Of a stretch of DNA of 64,000 nt, positions 1 through 9,834 are shown in pieces (the first letter of the stretch is position 1; each line of letters begins with the position of its first letter). Source of the DNA: Podospora pseudocomata (taxonomy: Eukaryota; Ascomycota; Sordariomycetes; Sordariales; Podosporaceae); assembly GCF_035222375.1 (NCBI RefSeq), contig NC_085889.1, forward strand, positions 434,001 through 498,000, written 5' to 3'. The position numbers and the translations under genes are program-made. The notes below the pieces were generated by a model. That model did no database searches. It saw only the letters and a program-made list of their open reading frames with translations, and was not told where the DNA came from.

Positions 1-402
1 AGCTACCTAAGATGTGTTTTCGGCACGGGCGTGTTGGGCCGCGGCCGGGAACGACATGCCCCCATGGTGGGCGAGGTGGAGAGGTGGTGTGGTGAGAAAG
101 AGGGGGAGGAAATGGAGGTTAGCCGAAGGTGAGACGTGGGGGGTGCACTCGGGAAGGATGGATGGGCACTGACGGGAGTGGGAGGGGTTTCTATGTAGGA
201 GCCGGGCAGCCGGACTTATCTGTCGTTTAGCTCTTCTCCCTTAGTCAAATCGCATGCCAGGCAAGGCCGACCTCCGGCTTGAGAATGTAACCTCTGCTCT
301 CAATATTTACAGTACTCCGCTTTGGGTAAGTTAGGCAGCCTAGCCGGTATATCCGGCCTAGCTGTTCTAGCAAATGCACAAAGAATTGAATGCAGCCTCG
401 CT
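1..402. other. No recognisable gene
   Basis: Short open frames occur here but none shows family motifs or convincing splice signals. I see nothing I can support. Confidence 0.5.
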
Positions 403-875
403 TCAAGTCACGTATACGCTAGCTTCGGCTGTCGACTTCCCCCTCATCAGGTAAAAGCGGAAGCTCATGATGCTTTCAAGGAGAGAGGGCTGTGCTACAT
501 AGGCGGGTGTCCATTGGTCTAGAAGCTGCCACGATCGAGAAATATGGCCCTGTTCAGCGGCACTTTGTGCTTGGACAAGCAAGAACTCCCCGAGCAGCGC
601 GTTACCCTTTGGTTCTGACTCCGCGTTGAAGGTGATTGGTGGTTTGCCGTTCAACAAACGGAGAGCTGCTTGGCGGAGTTGGACAGCTTGATCCAACCGT
701 TCCACCACTTCCAATGCAGGTGCCTTCCCGAGCGCAATAGCCGCCATAGCCTCAATATATGATTGGAATCCAATCTGGTAGTCCTGCGGTGCCCGCACTT
801 TGACGAGGTTGACATGGCCGACAAGCATATCGCCAGTGGGCGACGTTGGTCGATATCCATCAAATCCGGTCCTGA
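403..875 (-). CDS. Unidentified coding-like fragment (terminal exon?)
   Basis: An open frame of about 157 codons ends in TGA at 403-405. It has no ATG at its 5' end (the first start-like codon is GTG at 880-882) and is preceded by a CAG acceptor-like site at 873-875, so it is more likely a last exon than a whole gene. The product would be Ala/Leu/Gln-rich and helical (for example AMAAIALGKAPAL, LDQAVQLRQAALRLL), with no motif I recognise. I could not join it to an upstream exon; the palindrome at 983-1018 lies where that exon would be expected. It could be the tail of a helical-repeat or transcription-factor-like protein, or a relic. Confidence 0.3.
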
Positions 876-982
876 GTGGCACAGGTGATTGGTTGGATTA
901 GCATTTATTCTCCTGTGCAGGATAGCAAAGTGGGCATCCCGCGGGGATGGATTGGTTGCACGCGAATCGAAGATTGCAAAGA

Positions 983-1018
983 CCCTGCGGGTCATTCTAG
1001 CTAGAATGACCCGCAGGG
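983..1018. repeat. 36-bp perfect palindrome
   Basis: The 18 bases ending at 1000 (CCCTGCGGGTCATTCTAG) are followed immediately, with no spacer, by their exact reverse complement at 1001-1018. The next outer pair (982 and 1019) does not match. It lies between the minus-strand fragment at 403-875 and the plus-strand candidate gene starting at 1135. Confidence 0.9.
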
Positions 1019-1134
1019 GTAGCCCGTGACTTGAGCCTTTTCGATTATGGCGTTTTCGTTCAACGTGCTTCTGGAGCACCAGACTTTGACCCCTTTCGAT
1101 CCCCAGATAACCGGACACAGCATAGCAAGTCGCA

Positions 1135-1839
1135 ATGGCGGTTTCTGGTGCACAGCTTCATAGCGAGCCAGACTCACCAAAACTGGCTTCACGAACGATA
1201 AATCTCACTCGCAACTTTCATCGAGAAGAAATAACAATACACCCCGAGGCTTTCAGCCGCCATGGCAACAAGTACTATGATTGCTCTGCCAAATCCCGAC
1301 CGTGCTGTGCGACCGCCTTCACCTGTGACGAGGTCAAGAAATTGATCCAAGAAAAATGCGACGAGCAATTTGGACCGGGTTGCTGGCTTTACACTAGGTA
1401 AGGTTGCGGTCCGTAGATTTAGTCAATCTAACTAACAAGCAGATTCCAACGGCTGCCCCCGGTGAACCCGGTGGATGTTGAATGCCAACAAGCTAGCGAC
1501 TTGCCAGGCGAATCGCCCGGCTCTCAGGGCAACAGCAACATAACAGCTCACTTGCGCAAATTGAGCCAGGACCAGGCCCAGCGGAGATGGCCCGACAAGT
1601 TACTCAGCTCTCCCCCGGATACTCCCCCGACTGCCCTTCCGAATCCTCTCCCTAATAACGACGCTATTACTATTTTTCCACCGAATCCTTTGAAAAAGCT
1701 TCGAAATATAGGTACTTCGGTACATCGAGCTCGTATTTTCAGGCTCTCAGGCAGAATGATCATAAAGCATAGCTCTTCGCATGTCTGGACATTTACCACT
1801 CCGATCTTTAAAGCCGCTGGATGTACCGAATCGGGGTAG
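1135..1839 (+). CDS. Putative spliced gene of unknown function
   Basis: Model: join(1135..1397,1443..1839), 219 residues. The ATG at 1135 opens a frame whose second half is protein-like (KLIQEKCDEQFGPGCWLYT) and ends at a GTAAGG donor. A CTAACTAAC branch-like site and a CAG acceptor (1440-1442) restore the frame into a Pro/Asn-rich segment (FQRLPPVNPVDVECQQ, then SPPDTPPTALPNPLPNN). The splice junction keeping frame between two sensible segments is the main support. The true start may be further in, and the last about 40 residues may be wrongly framed past another intron. No family recognised. It sits among degenerate genes and may itself be a relic. Confidence 0.35.
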
Positions 1840-2210
1840 TCCCGTCAGTTCAGTGCGCATGTGGACAAGCGAGAGAGACAGTAGAACAATGCAGTCCGAG
1901 TTCCCCCTCCAAGCGCAGCTGTCCGTCGGCAACTGACTGTGCGGCGGGTTGCTGTCCCGGTAGCGGGAGGGAAGAGAAAGATTGTGGAGTTGATCGACTT
2001 GACTGGAGACAGTGACTGAAAAGCATTTTTCTAGAAGATAAGCGTGGGTAGGTATCTCCCTTACCTACCTTAGGTCGTTAGTATTGACAACGCATGTATT
2101 AGCAAGAGAATTTAAAAGGCTTTCTGCAGCAATCCACTCAGTGCTCGTATATAACCAAACGTCTAGTCACTCTATACAATCTGATATCCATCCCGCAACT
2201 CCGGCGGAAC
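1840..2210. other. No recognisable gene
   Basis: Intergenic. It contains TACCT/AGGTA-rich sequence around 2046-2072, like other parts of the first 8 kb. Nothing else supported. Confidence 0.5.
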
Positions 2211-3734
2211 CTAGAAAGCCCCGTAGAATGCCACCCTTCCCTCCTCCAACCTCTTGTAGAGCCTCTCGCCTTCTAAGTCGAATCTCTGACTATCAGAGGA
2301 CATCTGAATAAAGGATGAAAACCCTGCCACCTTTGCTATCTTCCCAGCATTGTTGGGCAGGTTTTCTACCACGCAAACTGGGGTGCCACTTTGACCAAGT
2401 TCCTTGAAATTACTGGGCTGGCGTACCCGGTAGAGGATTGACCTTGCAACAAGGCTTGTCCAGGAGGCTGGGTCATCTCTGGAGTCTACAGGCGCCCTGG
2501 ATAGTAGTGATCTGAAGGACCTTCTGGGCCTGCCCTGTTGGTATACGCGGAAGATACCTTGGCCGACCATCTGGGTGATATTTGTCAGGCACCTAGGTAC
2601 CCATGAAGATTCGAGATATAGTAATAAGACGTACCTCGCACCGACTATCGATGACCCCAATACTTCTGGCGTCATCCTCTATCAAGTTATCGTCCAAGAG
2701 AGCAAGGTTGCTCGAATTGTACTTGATGTCTGTCCACTCATGCTGTGAAAGCCACTAGGACGACAACGATTCCGATAGCGAACGAGACCGAAATGATTTC
2801 CCCCAACTTGTGATGTCAACTAAGCTAACATCATGGGAAAAGCCCTAGGGAAAGGGCTCTCGAGGAGAAGGGTCAAAAACCTTGGCCACCTGTCCGAGCT
2901 AAATATCTCATGGTGAGTCAGGTTCTATGAAGGGTATCGAGCAAATAATCTTCTTACCCTGCTTCCGATCTTTACCGAAGTAATATGGATGTCAGATGTC
3001 CAATCAGGTCCCGTTGTACCGGTTCTGGAGGTGGCCGCCGCCATGGCGAGCGAATGTGTTAATACGGTTATGTACTTTCTCCGTATATTTGACCGTGGAG
3101 TTACAACCACTCCGATACGTCCTCGAATTCGGTCTCTCCAATTGCTATCAAAAGCAGAAGCTTGTAATGTACTCCCAAAAAACCCTCTGAACCAGAAGCT
3201 CTCAGTTCCGTTATTGGCAAGCAGGCTAGTTGGTATGTCCTGGTATCCGTAGTTTGTTGTGGTTGTTGAAGAGCCTCCTGGCCTTGCTCTATCGGCAGTC
3301 GGGTAGAGAGACTCTCGGATGAAACTGACCTTGAGTCCACCAAAGTCAGCAGTATACTTGTGTAGCTCTTCTTCGTAGTCAAATTCATCCGACACAATCA
3401 CTTGCAACTGATGGTTGATGAGGAGATAAAAGCCGATGGCATCTTCGAACACACTCAGAATCTCGTCGATGGTGTCGTCAGACAGCGGCTTGATCGGCGA
3501 GATGAGCTTAGGGTGCGGATCCGGAGGTTGTGACTTCAAGGGTAAAAGTGGATAATGAAATCGCACTGGAATGACAACGGGGAGTTCATCCACCGTAAGT
3601 AGTATTTGTGCCGGTTTACCGCCAACAGTCTCCGGCGGCGTACACGTCCAGCACCGGTTTCCAGGATCCCAACCATGCAGCTCGAAATCTTCGCTTAGCG
3701 CCACCGGCAGCTGTAGGCTGAGGTGGTCAACCAT
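2211..3734 (-). CDS. Trypsin-like fold protein, probably cytoplasmic, function unknown
   Basis: Model: complement(join(2211..2570,2635..2742,2958..3734)), 414 residues. All three exons join in phase 0 at canonical sites (GTAAGA/CACAG, GTACGT/CCCAG). There is no signal peptide. Residues 200-360 read like a divergent trypsin (PA-clan) domain: YITVLTHSL with His227 where the catalytic His would be, SSNLALLD with Asn271 at the place of the usual Asp in a DLALL strand, and GQSGTPV with Ser356 like the nucleophile elbow. The N-terminal 200 residues are an unrecognised domain. The reading as a protease fold is inference from these three motifs; loss of Asp would make it inactive or altered. A 27-bp triple repeat lies just upstream of the ATG, and the next gene upstream is a wrecked FHA-kinase. 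Unlike its neighbours it has no internal stops. Confidence 0.6.
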
Positions 3735-3797
3735 TTGAGCCAGAGTCTCCTTTGTAGGCGTCTGAGGTCGAACTCTTTCCTCTAACTTTAGGGCGTC

Positions 3798-3878
3798 GTC
3801 GGTCAGGGGAAGGACTTATACGCCGTCGGCCAGGGGAAGGACTCATACCCCATCGGTCAAGGGAAGGGCTCCTATTAT
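3798..3878. repeat. 27-bp tandem repeat, three diverging copies
   Basis: Units at 3798-3824, 3825-3851 and 3852-3878 share the core TCGG(T/C)CA(G/A)GGGAAGG(A/G)CT. They lie 64-144 bp upstream of the trypsin-like gene's ATG, in its presumed promoter or 5' UTR. Confidence 0.85.
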
Positions 3879-4039
3879 CTAGTGCCCACTCAAAAGCTGC
3901 CAGGTCTTCGGTGCCTCCGGTGGTGCTTTTAATTATATCTCCAGCCTAGGCTTTCGCTTTCTGGTCTTTATTATGGTCGCGCTGTAGTGAGCTTTGGACA
4001 CCAGATATAGTAGGAGTTTGCGGCCGACTCAGAGGTGGT

Positions 4040-5634
4040 GATGCCCGGCTTAAGTTGGTAAGCTATGGATGTGACAAGCATTGCTCGATCGAGAACCGGT
4101 CCATGGGTATGACTTCCAACATGAATTTGACCAGATCCACTAAGACTGTGAGTGCCGAGCTTAAAACAGAGAGCGGCCAAAAGAAAAGGGCCGTAACTCA
4201 CAGGCGGGATCGAATGGACTTTATGGAACCTTTCGGTTCCAGCGGTATCGAACCGTGAGACTTGAAGGATCATCATCATAATCAAAGGGTCAGAAGCCGT
4301 AGAGGCACATATACAAGACCACCCCCAGCGACCAAATATCGACGCCCTTTCCATATTGTCTACCCTCCAAGATTTCCGGCGCAGTATAATAGCCAGGTGT
4401 TACGCAACTGTCTGTCAGATATCGGTGACGTGGTAAATGCGTGGCCAGGCCAAATCCTCCGAGTTTAACTTACAGGTTGTTGTTGAAAACCAGGATACTT
4501 TCAGGCTTAATATCACGATAAACAATGTTTCGTTGGTGCTAAGGTGGAGCCGTTGTAAGCTTCCCTCCTAAACGAAAAAAGAAAAGGCACCCCATTATTA
4601 TACTTACAAGATAATGAAGAGTATCAACTAGTTATTAAAACACATAACGCGACTCTTGCTTGGAGAGTTTTTTGCGTTTTATTAGATTTAAGAGCTCGCC
4701 TTCTGGTGCCAGCTCCAAGATATAGGTCATAGAAGAAGAGCCTTCTTAAAATATCTCCATCATTCGACGATGCTGGGGTAATAAATACCCATTAAAATCT
4801 CATCACGCACACAGCCGTGAGCCCTGGTGGGACGCACAATCTTTGCCGCGAATAGTCGACCGCTATGACGTTCTCGACACACATAGGTATTTACTCCCGC
4901 GGGGCCATGGTGTAGAAGCTTTTCCAGTGAATATTTCTCACGGAAAGAGGGATGAGGGGCATTGAAAGCGAAATGAGGGTCATCGATACCGGGATGAAAG
5001 TAGCGGCCCACTTTCCGAAAGACGAGGTCGAAGCCAGTAGCGACTGAGATTCTATCTCTATCTTAGAGGAAATTTTGGGCATATGATTCAACCAGACGCC
5101 CGTTCAGAGAGGTGCCATTAGTAGACAAGTCCAGAAGGACAGCTTTAGTCTTTTCGCTCCACCCGCTATAAGATCGAAGTCGATAAATCATAAGGTATCT
5201 AGGAGAGGCGTACTCTCCTTCTATAACAATGTCCGTAGATCATAAGGTTGGCATTTCAGTACTTGGATTGAGCGGAAAGAATAGGAGTGATAATTTATAC
5301 CGCACTCTGGGTCAGTTCCCACCAAAAATCCCCTGTCGCGAGTGGTCTCTCCGTCCTCATTGTAAACAGTCTGCAAGTAAAATTTCTCTCCTCTAACGAC
5401 ACGGATAAGGATGCCCCAAGGCAAGGGTATCTTCTTCGAACGCGAGGGTGTGTTCTCCGATGGGCCTGGGGATTCGAAGTCGTGTGTGTGTGTATGTGTG
5501 ACTTGTGTGTGTGTGTGTGTGTGACTTGTGTGTGTGTGTGTGACTTGGGAACGGTCATCTTCCGCATTTTCTCTCCGCCGAAAGAGGATGCCTGCTGCTG
5601 CCACGACGCCTGCTGCCAACAAGAAGGCTTCCAT
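4040..5634 (-). pseudogene. FHA-domain Ser/Thr kinase (Rad53/Chk2-like), degenerate
   Basis: Read in pieces on the minus strand. From the ATG at 5632-5634 comes a hydrophobic N-terminus (FLLAAGVVAAAGILFRRR), then a His/Thr repeat from a GT microsatellite, then an FHA domain (FLVGTDPEC; LDLSTNGTSLNG near 5130). The kinase domain follows: AAKIV with the ATP-binding Lys, LELAPEGELLNL, catalytic loop YRDIKPESIL at about 4500-4530, GFG where DFG is expected, APE, DIWSLGV, and a C-terminal RFSIEQCLSHP. Stops interrupt it at 5063-5065 (TAA), 4746-4748 (TAA), 4632-4637 (TAA TAA), 4470-4472 (TAA), 4290-4292 (TGA) and 4063-4065 (TAG). A one-base frameshift lies near 4762. Several stops fall where the family has Gln or Trp, as CpA-to-TpA changes would give. 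One or two introns are likely (about 4540-4610). The catalytic Asp of DFG is also lost. Identity is secure; death of the gene is nearly so. Confidence 0.85.
5482..5546. repeat. GT/CA microsatellite inside the FHA-kinase relic
   Basis: Three GT runs are separated by GTGACTT-type interruptions. Read on the minus strand in the pseudogene frame it encodes a His-Thr repeat with Gln-Val or Ser interruptions, between the hydrophobic N-terminus and the FHA domain. A repeat of this kind is a likely slippage site. Confidence 0.9.
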
Positions 5635-6175
5635 CGTGATGAAAGCAGCGAAGAGAGTGCACCGGGCAGGTAGTAAGGAAGTCGCCGGATATATGGTACA
5701 ATGACGCAAATATTTCAAGCGCGCAAATATTTCTCATAGAATCAGTATTATGACTTTCCTTTTTGCATAGGTATCTAAGTTGAGGTGTCAGACTAAGGAT
5801 ATTAGATAAGGGATTTGTCGGATGTGCTAAAATTTGATAGCTGCCTAAAAGTAGTTAAAGCGGCTAAAGGATCTCAGCTCTGTAGCGCAGCAAGAACTCG
5901 TTGTGTTGGCGTGCGTGTGTGTGTGTCCCATTTAGCGCCGAAGGCGGTGTTGGCACACCTGAGGAGGGTAAAATTAGGTAGAGAGATTGGGATATTTTCT
6001 AAGGCCTACCATCTTTTCTTATAGCAGTACTTAACGGCAATACCTCGCCGCCGGATACCTAACTACCTAGGTATCTTCTCAAAATATCAGCTGTAAGTAG
6101 CAGTCTCCTCTTATTTACATCTTGACATCAAATAATAGTAAATTCGAAACAGTCTCAGTCATTGACGAAGTAACG
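5635..6175. other. No recognisable gene
   Basis: Intergenic between the start of the FHA-kinase relic and the next, plus-strand relic, which points away from it. Contains an ACCTAGGTA motif near 6064-6072 and a short GT run near 5911-5923. Confidence 0.5.
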
Positions 6176-7518
6176 ATGAACTGTCCAAACTCAGCTCTGC
6201 GAACCAGCATGTTGAACGTACTAGGGTGCCAAAATACCGCCAGCACAACCTGCGCTCCGTATCTGGATTATATCGAGGCTTCGTGGCCAGGTCGCCGTGG
6301 AAGAGATGATTATATTCGCTTCTGCATCGAAGTAGTCACAGCTTTCGGTAACGCGCCGTTCCCACCAGTCCAGGAATATATCAATAGCTTGATCGCGGTG
6401 CCTAGACACTATTACTTCGACGATACTTTACCAAACTCGCCACCCAGAGCTACCGCGGTGAAGGAGATCGTCCTCATCATCCTTGGAGTCTGGTTGCTGA
6501 TGCAACCATACACCACTCCGGCACACGACGATAAGCGTTGCATCATAAAAGCCTACTATGTTCGACAGAAGTTGACGCCCTACAATGAAGACACTGCTCT
6601 TTCCAACCATCTTCCCGACCACGTAGCCAAAAGCGGCCTCTTGCCAAATCCCCAAGAAGTCACCCTCTCCAACAGCAGCCTCTCATTAGCCGACACCACA
6701 CCTCGACCCGAAACCTCCCTTCATTTGCACACCTACTTCGGCATAAATGAGTCCCTCTCAATCACCCCCAAACGCCTCAACGCTGTCAAGCTCTCCACCC
6801 TCGGCGGTGTCAAATTCACCTAGACAAACAACATCTCCCGCCACCTCCTCCTCACCCGCCACGCAGGGGAACGACACACTCTCGAACTCTTCGCCTTACC
6901 TTATGCCCTCCAAGGCGGCAACAGAAACGCTCTGATCAACACGGGCATCATCCCAGCCGAACTCGTCGACGAAATCGAAGCCTCGTATGCCGTGCTCTTC
7001 AACCCGGCCAAAGCCTCCTATCTCCACTGCACCATCGGACGATGGGCTTGTGGTCTTCGATACTGATGTTAGTGTCTAGACTGCAGCTCCGATCGATTAC
7101 GCAAAACCACCCTCGAAGTTCTGAAGAGACGACAAAACCGGACTAACCGCGCTGGACAGTACGATCCCCGGCTGGAGACATTGCTAGAGGGAGGGCACGC
7201 AACAGAGTGGCAGCTGGAATGGGACCAAACAGAGTTCAAATCCCTTTGGCCTCGCATTCTGGCGCTAGATGCCCATCTGGAAGAGTCTAAGCCATAGAGC
7301 TTTTAGGTCATCTTTAGGGATCGGAGGGACACGGTGCAGTATTGGACCTTCTTGTAAGTGTGCTCTTGCCTTACTTTGGACGGATGAGCCTATTTGCTGA
7401 TATAAACTGTCTACTATAACACAGATTCGGCAGCATCATCCTGATGTTGACTGTCATTCAGGTCATACTCGGAGCTGCGCAAGTAGCGGGGTCCTTTCCC
7501 CCTGTGGCAGGGGACTAG
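6176..7518 (+). pseudogene. Fungal protein with C-terminal membrane segment, degenerate
   Basis: One reading frame can be followed from the ATG at 6176 through a 71-bp intron (7354-7424, GTAAGT/ACAG) to the stop at 7516-7518. It belongs to a fungal hypothetical family I recognise only by its landmarks: ISRHLLLTRH, LWPRILALDAHL, RDRRDTVQYWTFLFGS and a final hydrophobic segment (IILMLTVIQVILGAAQV). The frame is broken by five in-frame stops: TAG 6821-6823, TGA 7064-7066, TAG 7070-7072, TAG 7295-7297 and TAG 7304-7306. At least three (6821, 7295, 7304) sit where the family usually has Trp, so TGG became TAG. No frameshift is needed. The codon context and all-Trp pattern fit RIP. The start is uncertain, since the frame is open from about 6122. 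Function of the family is unknown. Confidence 0.7.
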
Positions 7519-7927
7519 GTATTGATGCAACGAGCTCTGAGGTTTTTTTTCTGCTCGATTGACGGTCCAGACTAGGTACCTAATAAGTGTACGGACCAGC
7601 GGGGTGGTACGCAAGTGGCTCTCACTACCAAAATATATACTACTGAAGCGTGTGATGGCAGCCACTGCCATCACCATATATATGCCAGTGGAGCGAGCAA
7701 TGCCGGAAAGTATTGCTCGCTTATAGCTTTTGATAGCAGTCAAAGTGGGTTTGGAGCTTTTAAATCGCAATTACGGTGGATGGGAAAAGAAGATGCCCAC
7801 CATCCCCTCAGCGGATGATACCTAGGTACCTAGCTATCACACTAACCTTCTTTAGATCCAAGATGCCAGCATAGTCAAGATAATTACCTATCCAAAAACT
7901 CTCCCCTTCCATCGTTGATCCAAATCT
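7519..7927. other. No recognisable gene
   Basis: Lies between the 3' end of the membrane-protein relic and the 3' end of the convergent sulfatase gene. It holds several TACCTAGGTACC-type motifs (7573-7581, 7820-7833). Probably 3' untranslated sequence. Confidence 0.5.
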
Positions 7928-9834
7928 TTATGTCCACTCACTCCACGAAGAACCATCCCGATAAAGCAGCCCATCCGTCTCAAACTGCGGGCCCTCGGCA
8001 TCGATGATGAGTCCGGCCTCGCAACGCTCAAAGCGGACCTTCTTCTGCTGCTTGATGTAGAAGTCGTCAAAGCGCTGGTTGAGCGCGTCCTTCAAGTTGT
8101 CGACGTTGCCCGCTGGGTGCAGCGCGCGCCAGGGCTCAACGCAGGTCTTCTGCTTGCACGACTTAAGGACGAAAAGCAGCGCGTCGAGGCGCGCAACCAC
8201 GGCCTCGAAGGGCCGGCCCAGGATGGTCTTGGGAGGTTTGGCGGTGGGGTGAAGAAGGTTGGTCATTTGGTAGGGGTCCGTCTGGAGAACATTTTAGCAA
8301 TCTGTCCATGAGGGGCGGGCAAAAGGAATAGTAAAGAGGGGAACGGGGCGTAGGGAGAGGTTAGCATCTGAATCTCACCTTCATGTCGTACAGCTCGTGC
8401 TCATTGTTACACCAGATGGAATAGTAGAAGTTGTAGTCGTTCTTCTTAACGTCGATGACGCGCAGCGACTTGTAAGTATTGTTAAGAACGACGTCGGTCT
8501 CACCACCGCGGAACACGACGCCACCCTCCATGTAGGCCATGCCCCAGAACTCGACCGTAACGTGCTCCTGGCGTTTGTTCACGGCCTTTTTCTGCTCAGG
8601 CTTTGTTAGCGGGATGGCAGCGCCGTCAAAATCGTCGCGCAACGGGATGCCAGCCAGCTGCATAATGGTCGGGGCCAGATCGACGTGGGCAGTAACGACG
8701 TTAGATACCTCGCCCTTAGGGACGCCGGGTCCGCGGATGATCAGCGGCACGTTGATATCTTCCTCGTAGCCGCACATCTTTCCGGGCTGCATACGGTGCT
8801 GCCCGATGTGGAAGCCGTTATCACTAGTGTAAATGATATACGTATTATCCAGCAGTTTCGCCGCCTCGAGCCGCTTGATAACGTCGTCGACCAGTTCGTC
8901 GACCGACTGCAGTGAGCGGAGGCGCTCGCGGTAGTAGTGATCGTTGTACTCGACGACGTCGTCATCCTGCTTTCGCAGGCCGCGCACCCAGCTACCGCCT
9001 GACTCGACGTCTGGGTTGAAGTTGGGCGTACGGGGGACCTGGGCGTCGGGAAAGAGGTGGGCATGCTTGTCTAGGGGGATGGGAGGACCCCAGTGGCGCA
9101 CATCGTTCTCATCGATGTACATGTTGGAATGCGGGGCGATGGGCGCGATGCCGATGAAGAAAGGCTTGTCCGGATTGGAAATAGCGTCGTCGAGGAAGCC
9201 AAGTGCCTTTTCCGAGATCAGGGTCTGCGTATTGATGCCATCGTAAGCAACGGGGGGTTCACGGTTGCGCTGGTACCACGGGGTCATGTAGGCATACGTG
9301 AACGGGTCGAGTAGGAAGTCAGACCCGGTCCAGCCAGCAGGGAATGGTTTGTCGTAGTTGTCTACCGAATGGGAGTTGAAGAGCTTGCCCGTATAGTAGG
9401 TATCGTAGCCGGCCTCCTGTAGCCACACAGGCAGCCAGTTCTCATTGAGACCCTGGTCAACGAACTTAGGATAACCACCTACTTGCTTGTTAGCTTCCTT
9501 TTCTTGAAGGTCAAGGTGGCGACGCCTCGGCAAGTTCAACAATAAGGAACATCAACTTACCCCAGGGGGGGAGCACGTCGGTAACATTGGTGTTATGGGC
9601 GAGCTTGCCGGTCCATAGCGTGACTCTTGAAGGGCAGCATTGCGATGTAGTGCAGTAGTGTCGCTTGTAGGAAGTGCCCTTGTCGGCGAGGTGCTTCTTG
9701 ATCAGGGGAACGTAGTCCATGGACTGCAGGTGCAGGTCCTGGTCATCCGTCAGGACGAAGACAATGTTGGGCTTCTTGGCCAGGACTGCAGACAACTGCA
9801 GCCATGTTGCGAGGATAGATGCCGTCAACCGCAT
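7928..9834 (-). CDS. Secreted arylsulfatase
   Basis: Model: complement(join(7928..8281,8379..9478,9561..9834)), 575 residues; the exon lengths sum to a whole number of codons. Sulfatases hydrolyse sulfate esters with a formylglycine made from Cys or Ser in a CxPSR motif. Here residues 1-19 are a signal peptide (MRLTASILATWLQLSAVLA), followed by NIVFVLTDDQD with metal-binding Asp pairs. Cys66 of CCPSR is the residue to be modified, followed by LWTGK. Later come the TGKLFN segment, HSNM, and SDNGFHIGQHR with the C-terminal Asp/Asn metal ligands, then KMCGYEEDINVPLIIRGPG. Introns: 9479-9560 (GTAAGT, phase 1) and 8282-8378 (GTGAGA, phase 0). All key residues are present and there are no stops, in contrast to the relics next door. 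Extracellular or vacuolar sulfur scavenging is the likely role; the substrate cannot be told. Confidence 0.93.

Noticed and set aside
5482-5546. CRISPR-like regular repeat
   Set aside because: It is a GT microsatellite with short interruptions, in a eukaryotic genome; no spacers.
6122-6175. Start of the membrane-protein relic at 6122
   Set aside because: The codon there is TTG; the first ATG in frame is at 6176, and the true start may lie in an unseen upstream exon.
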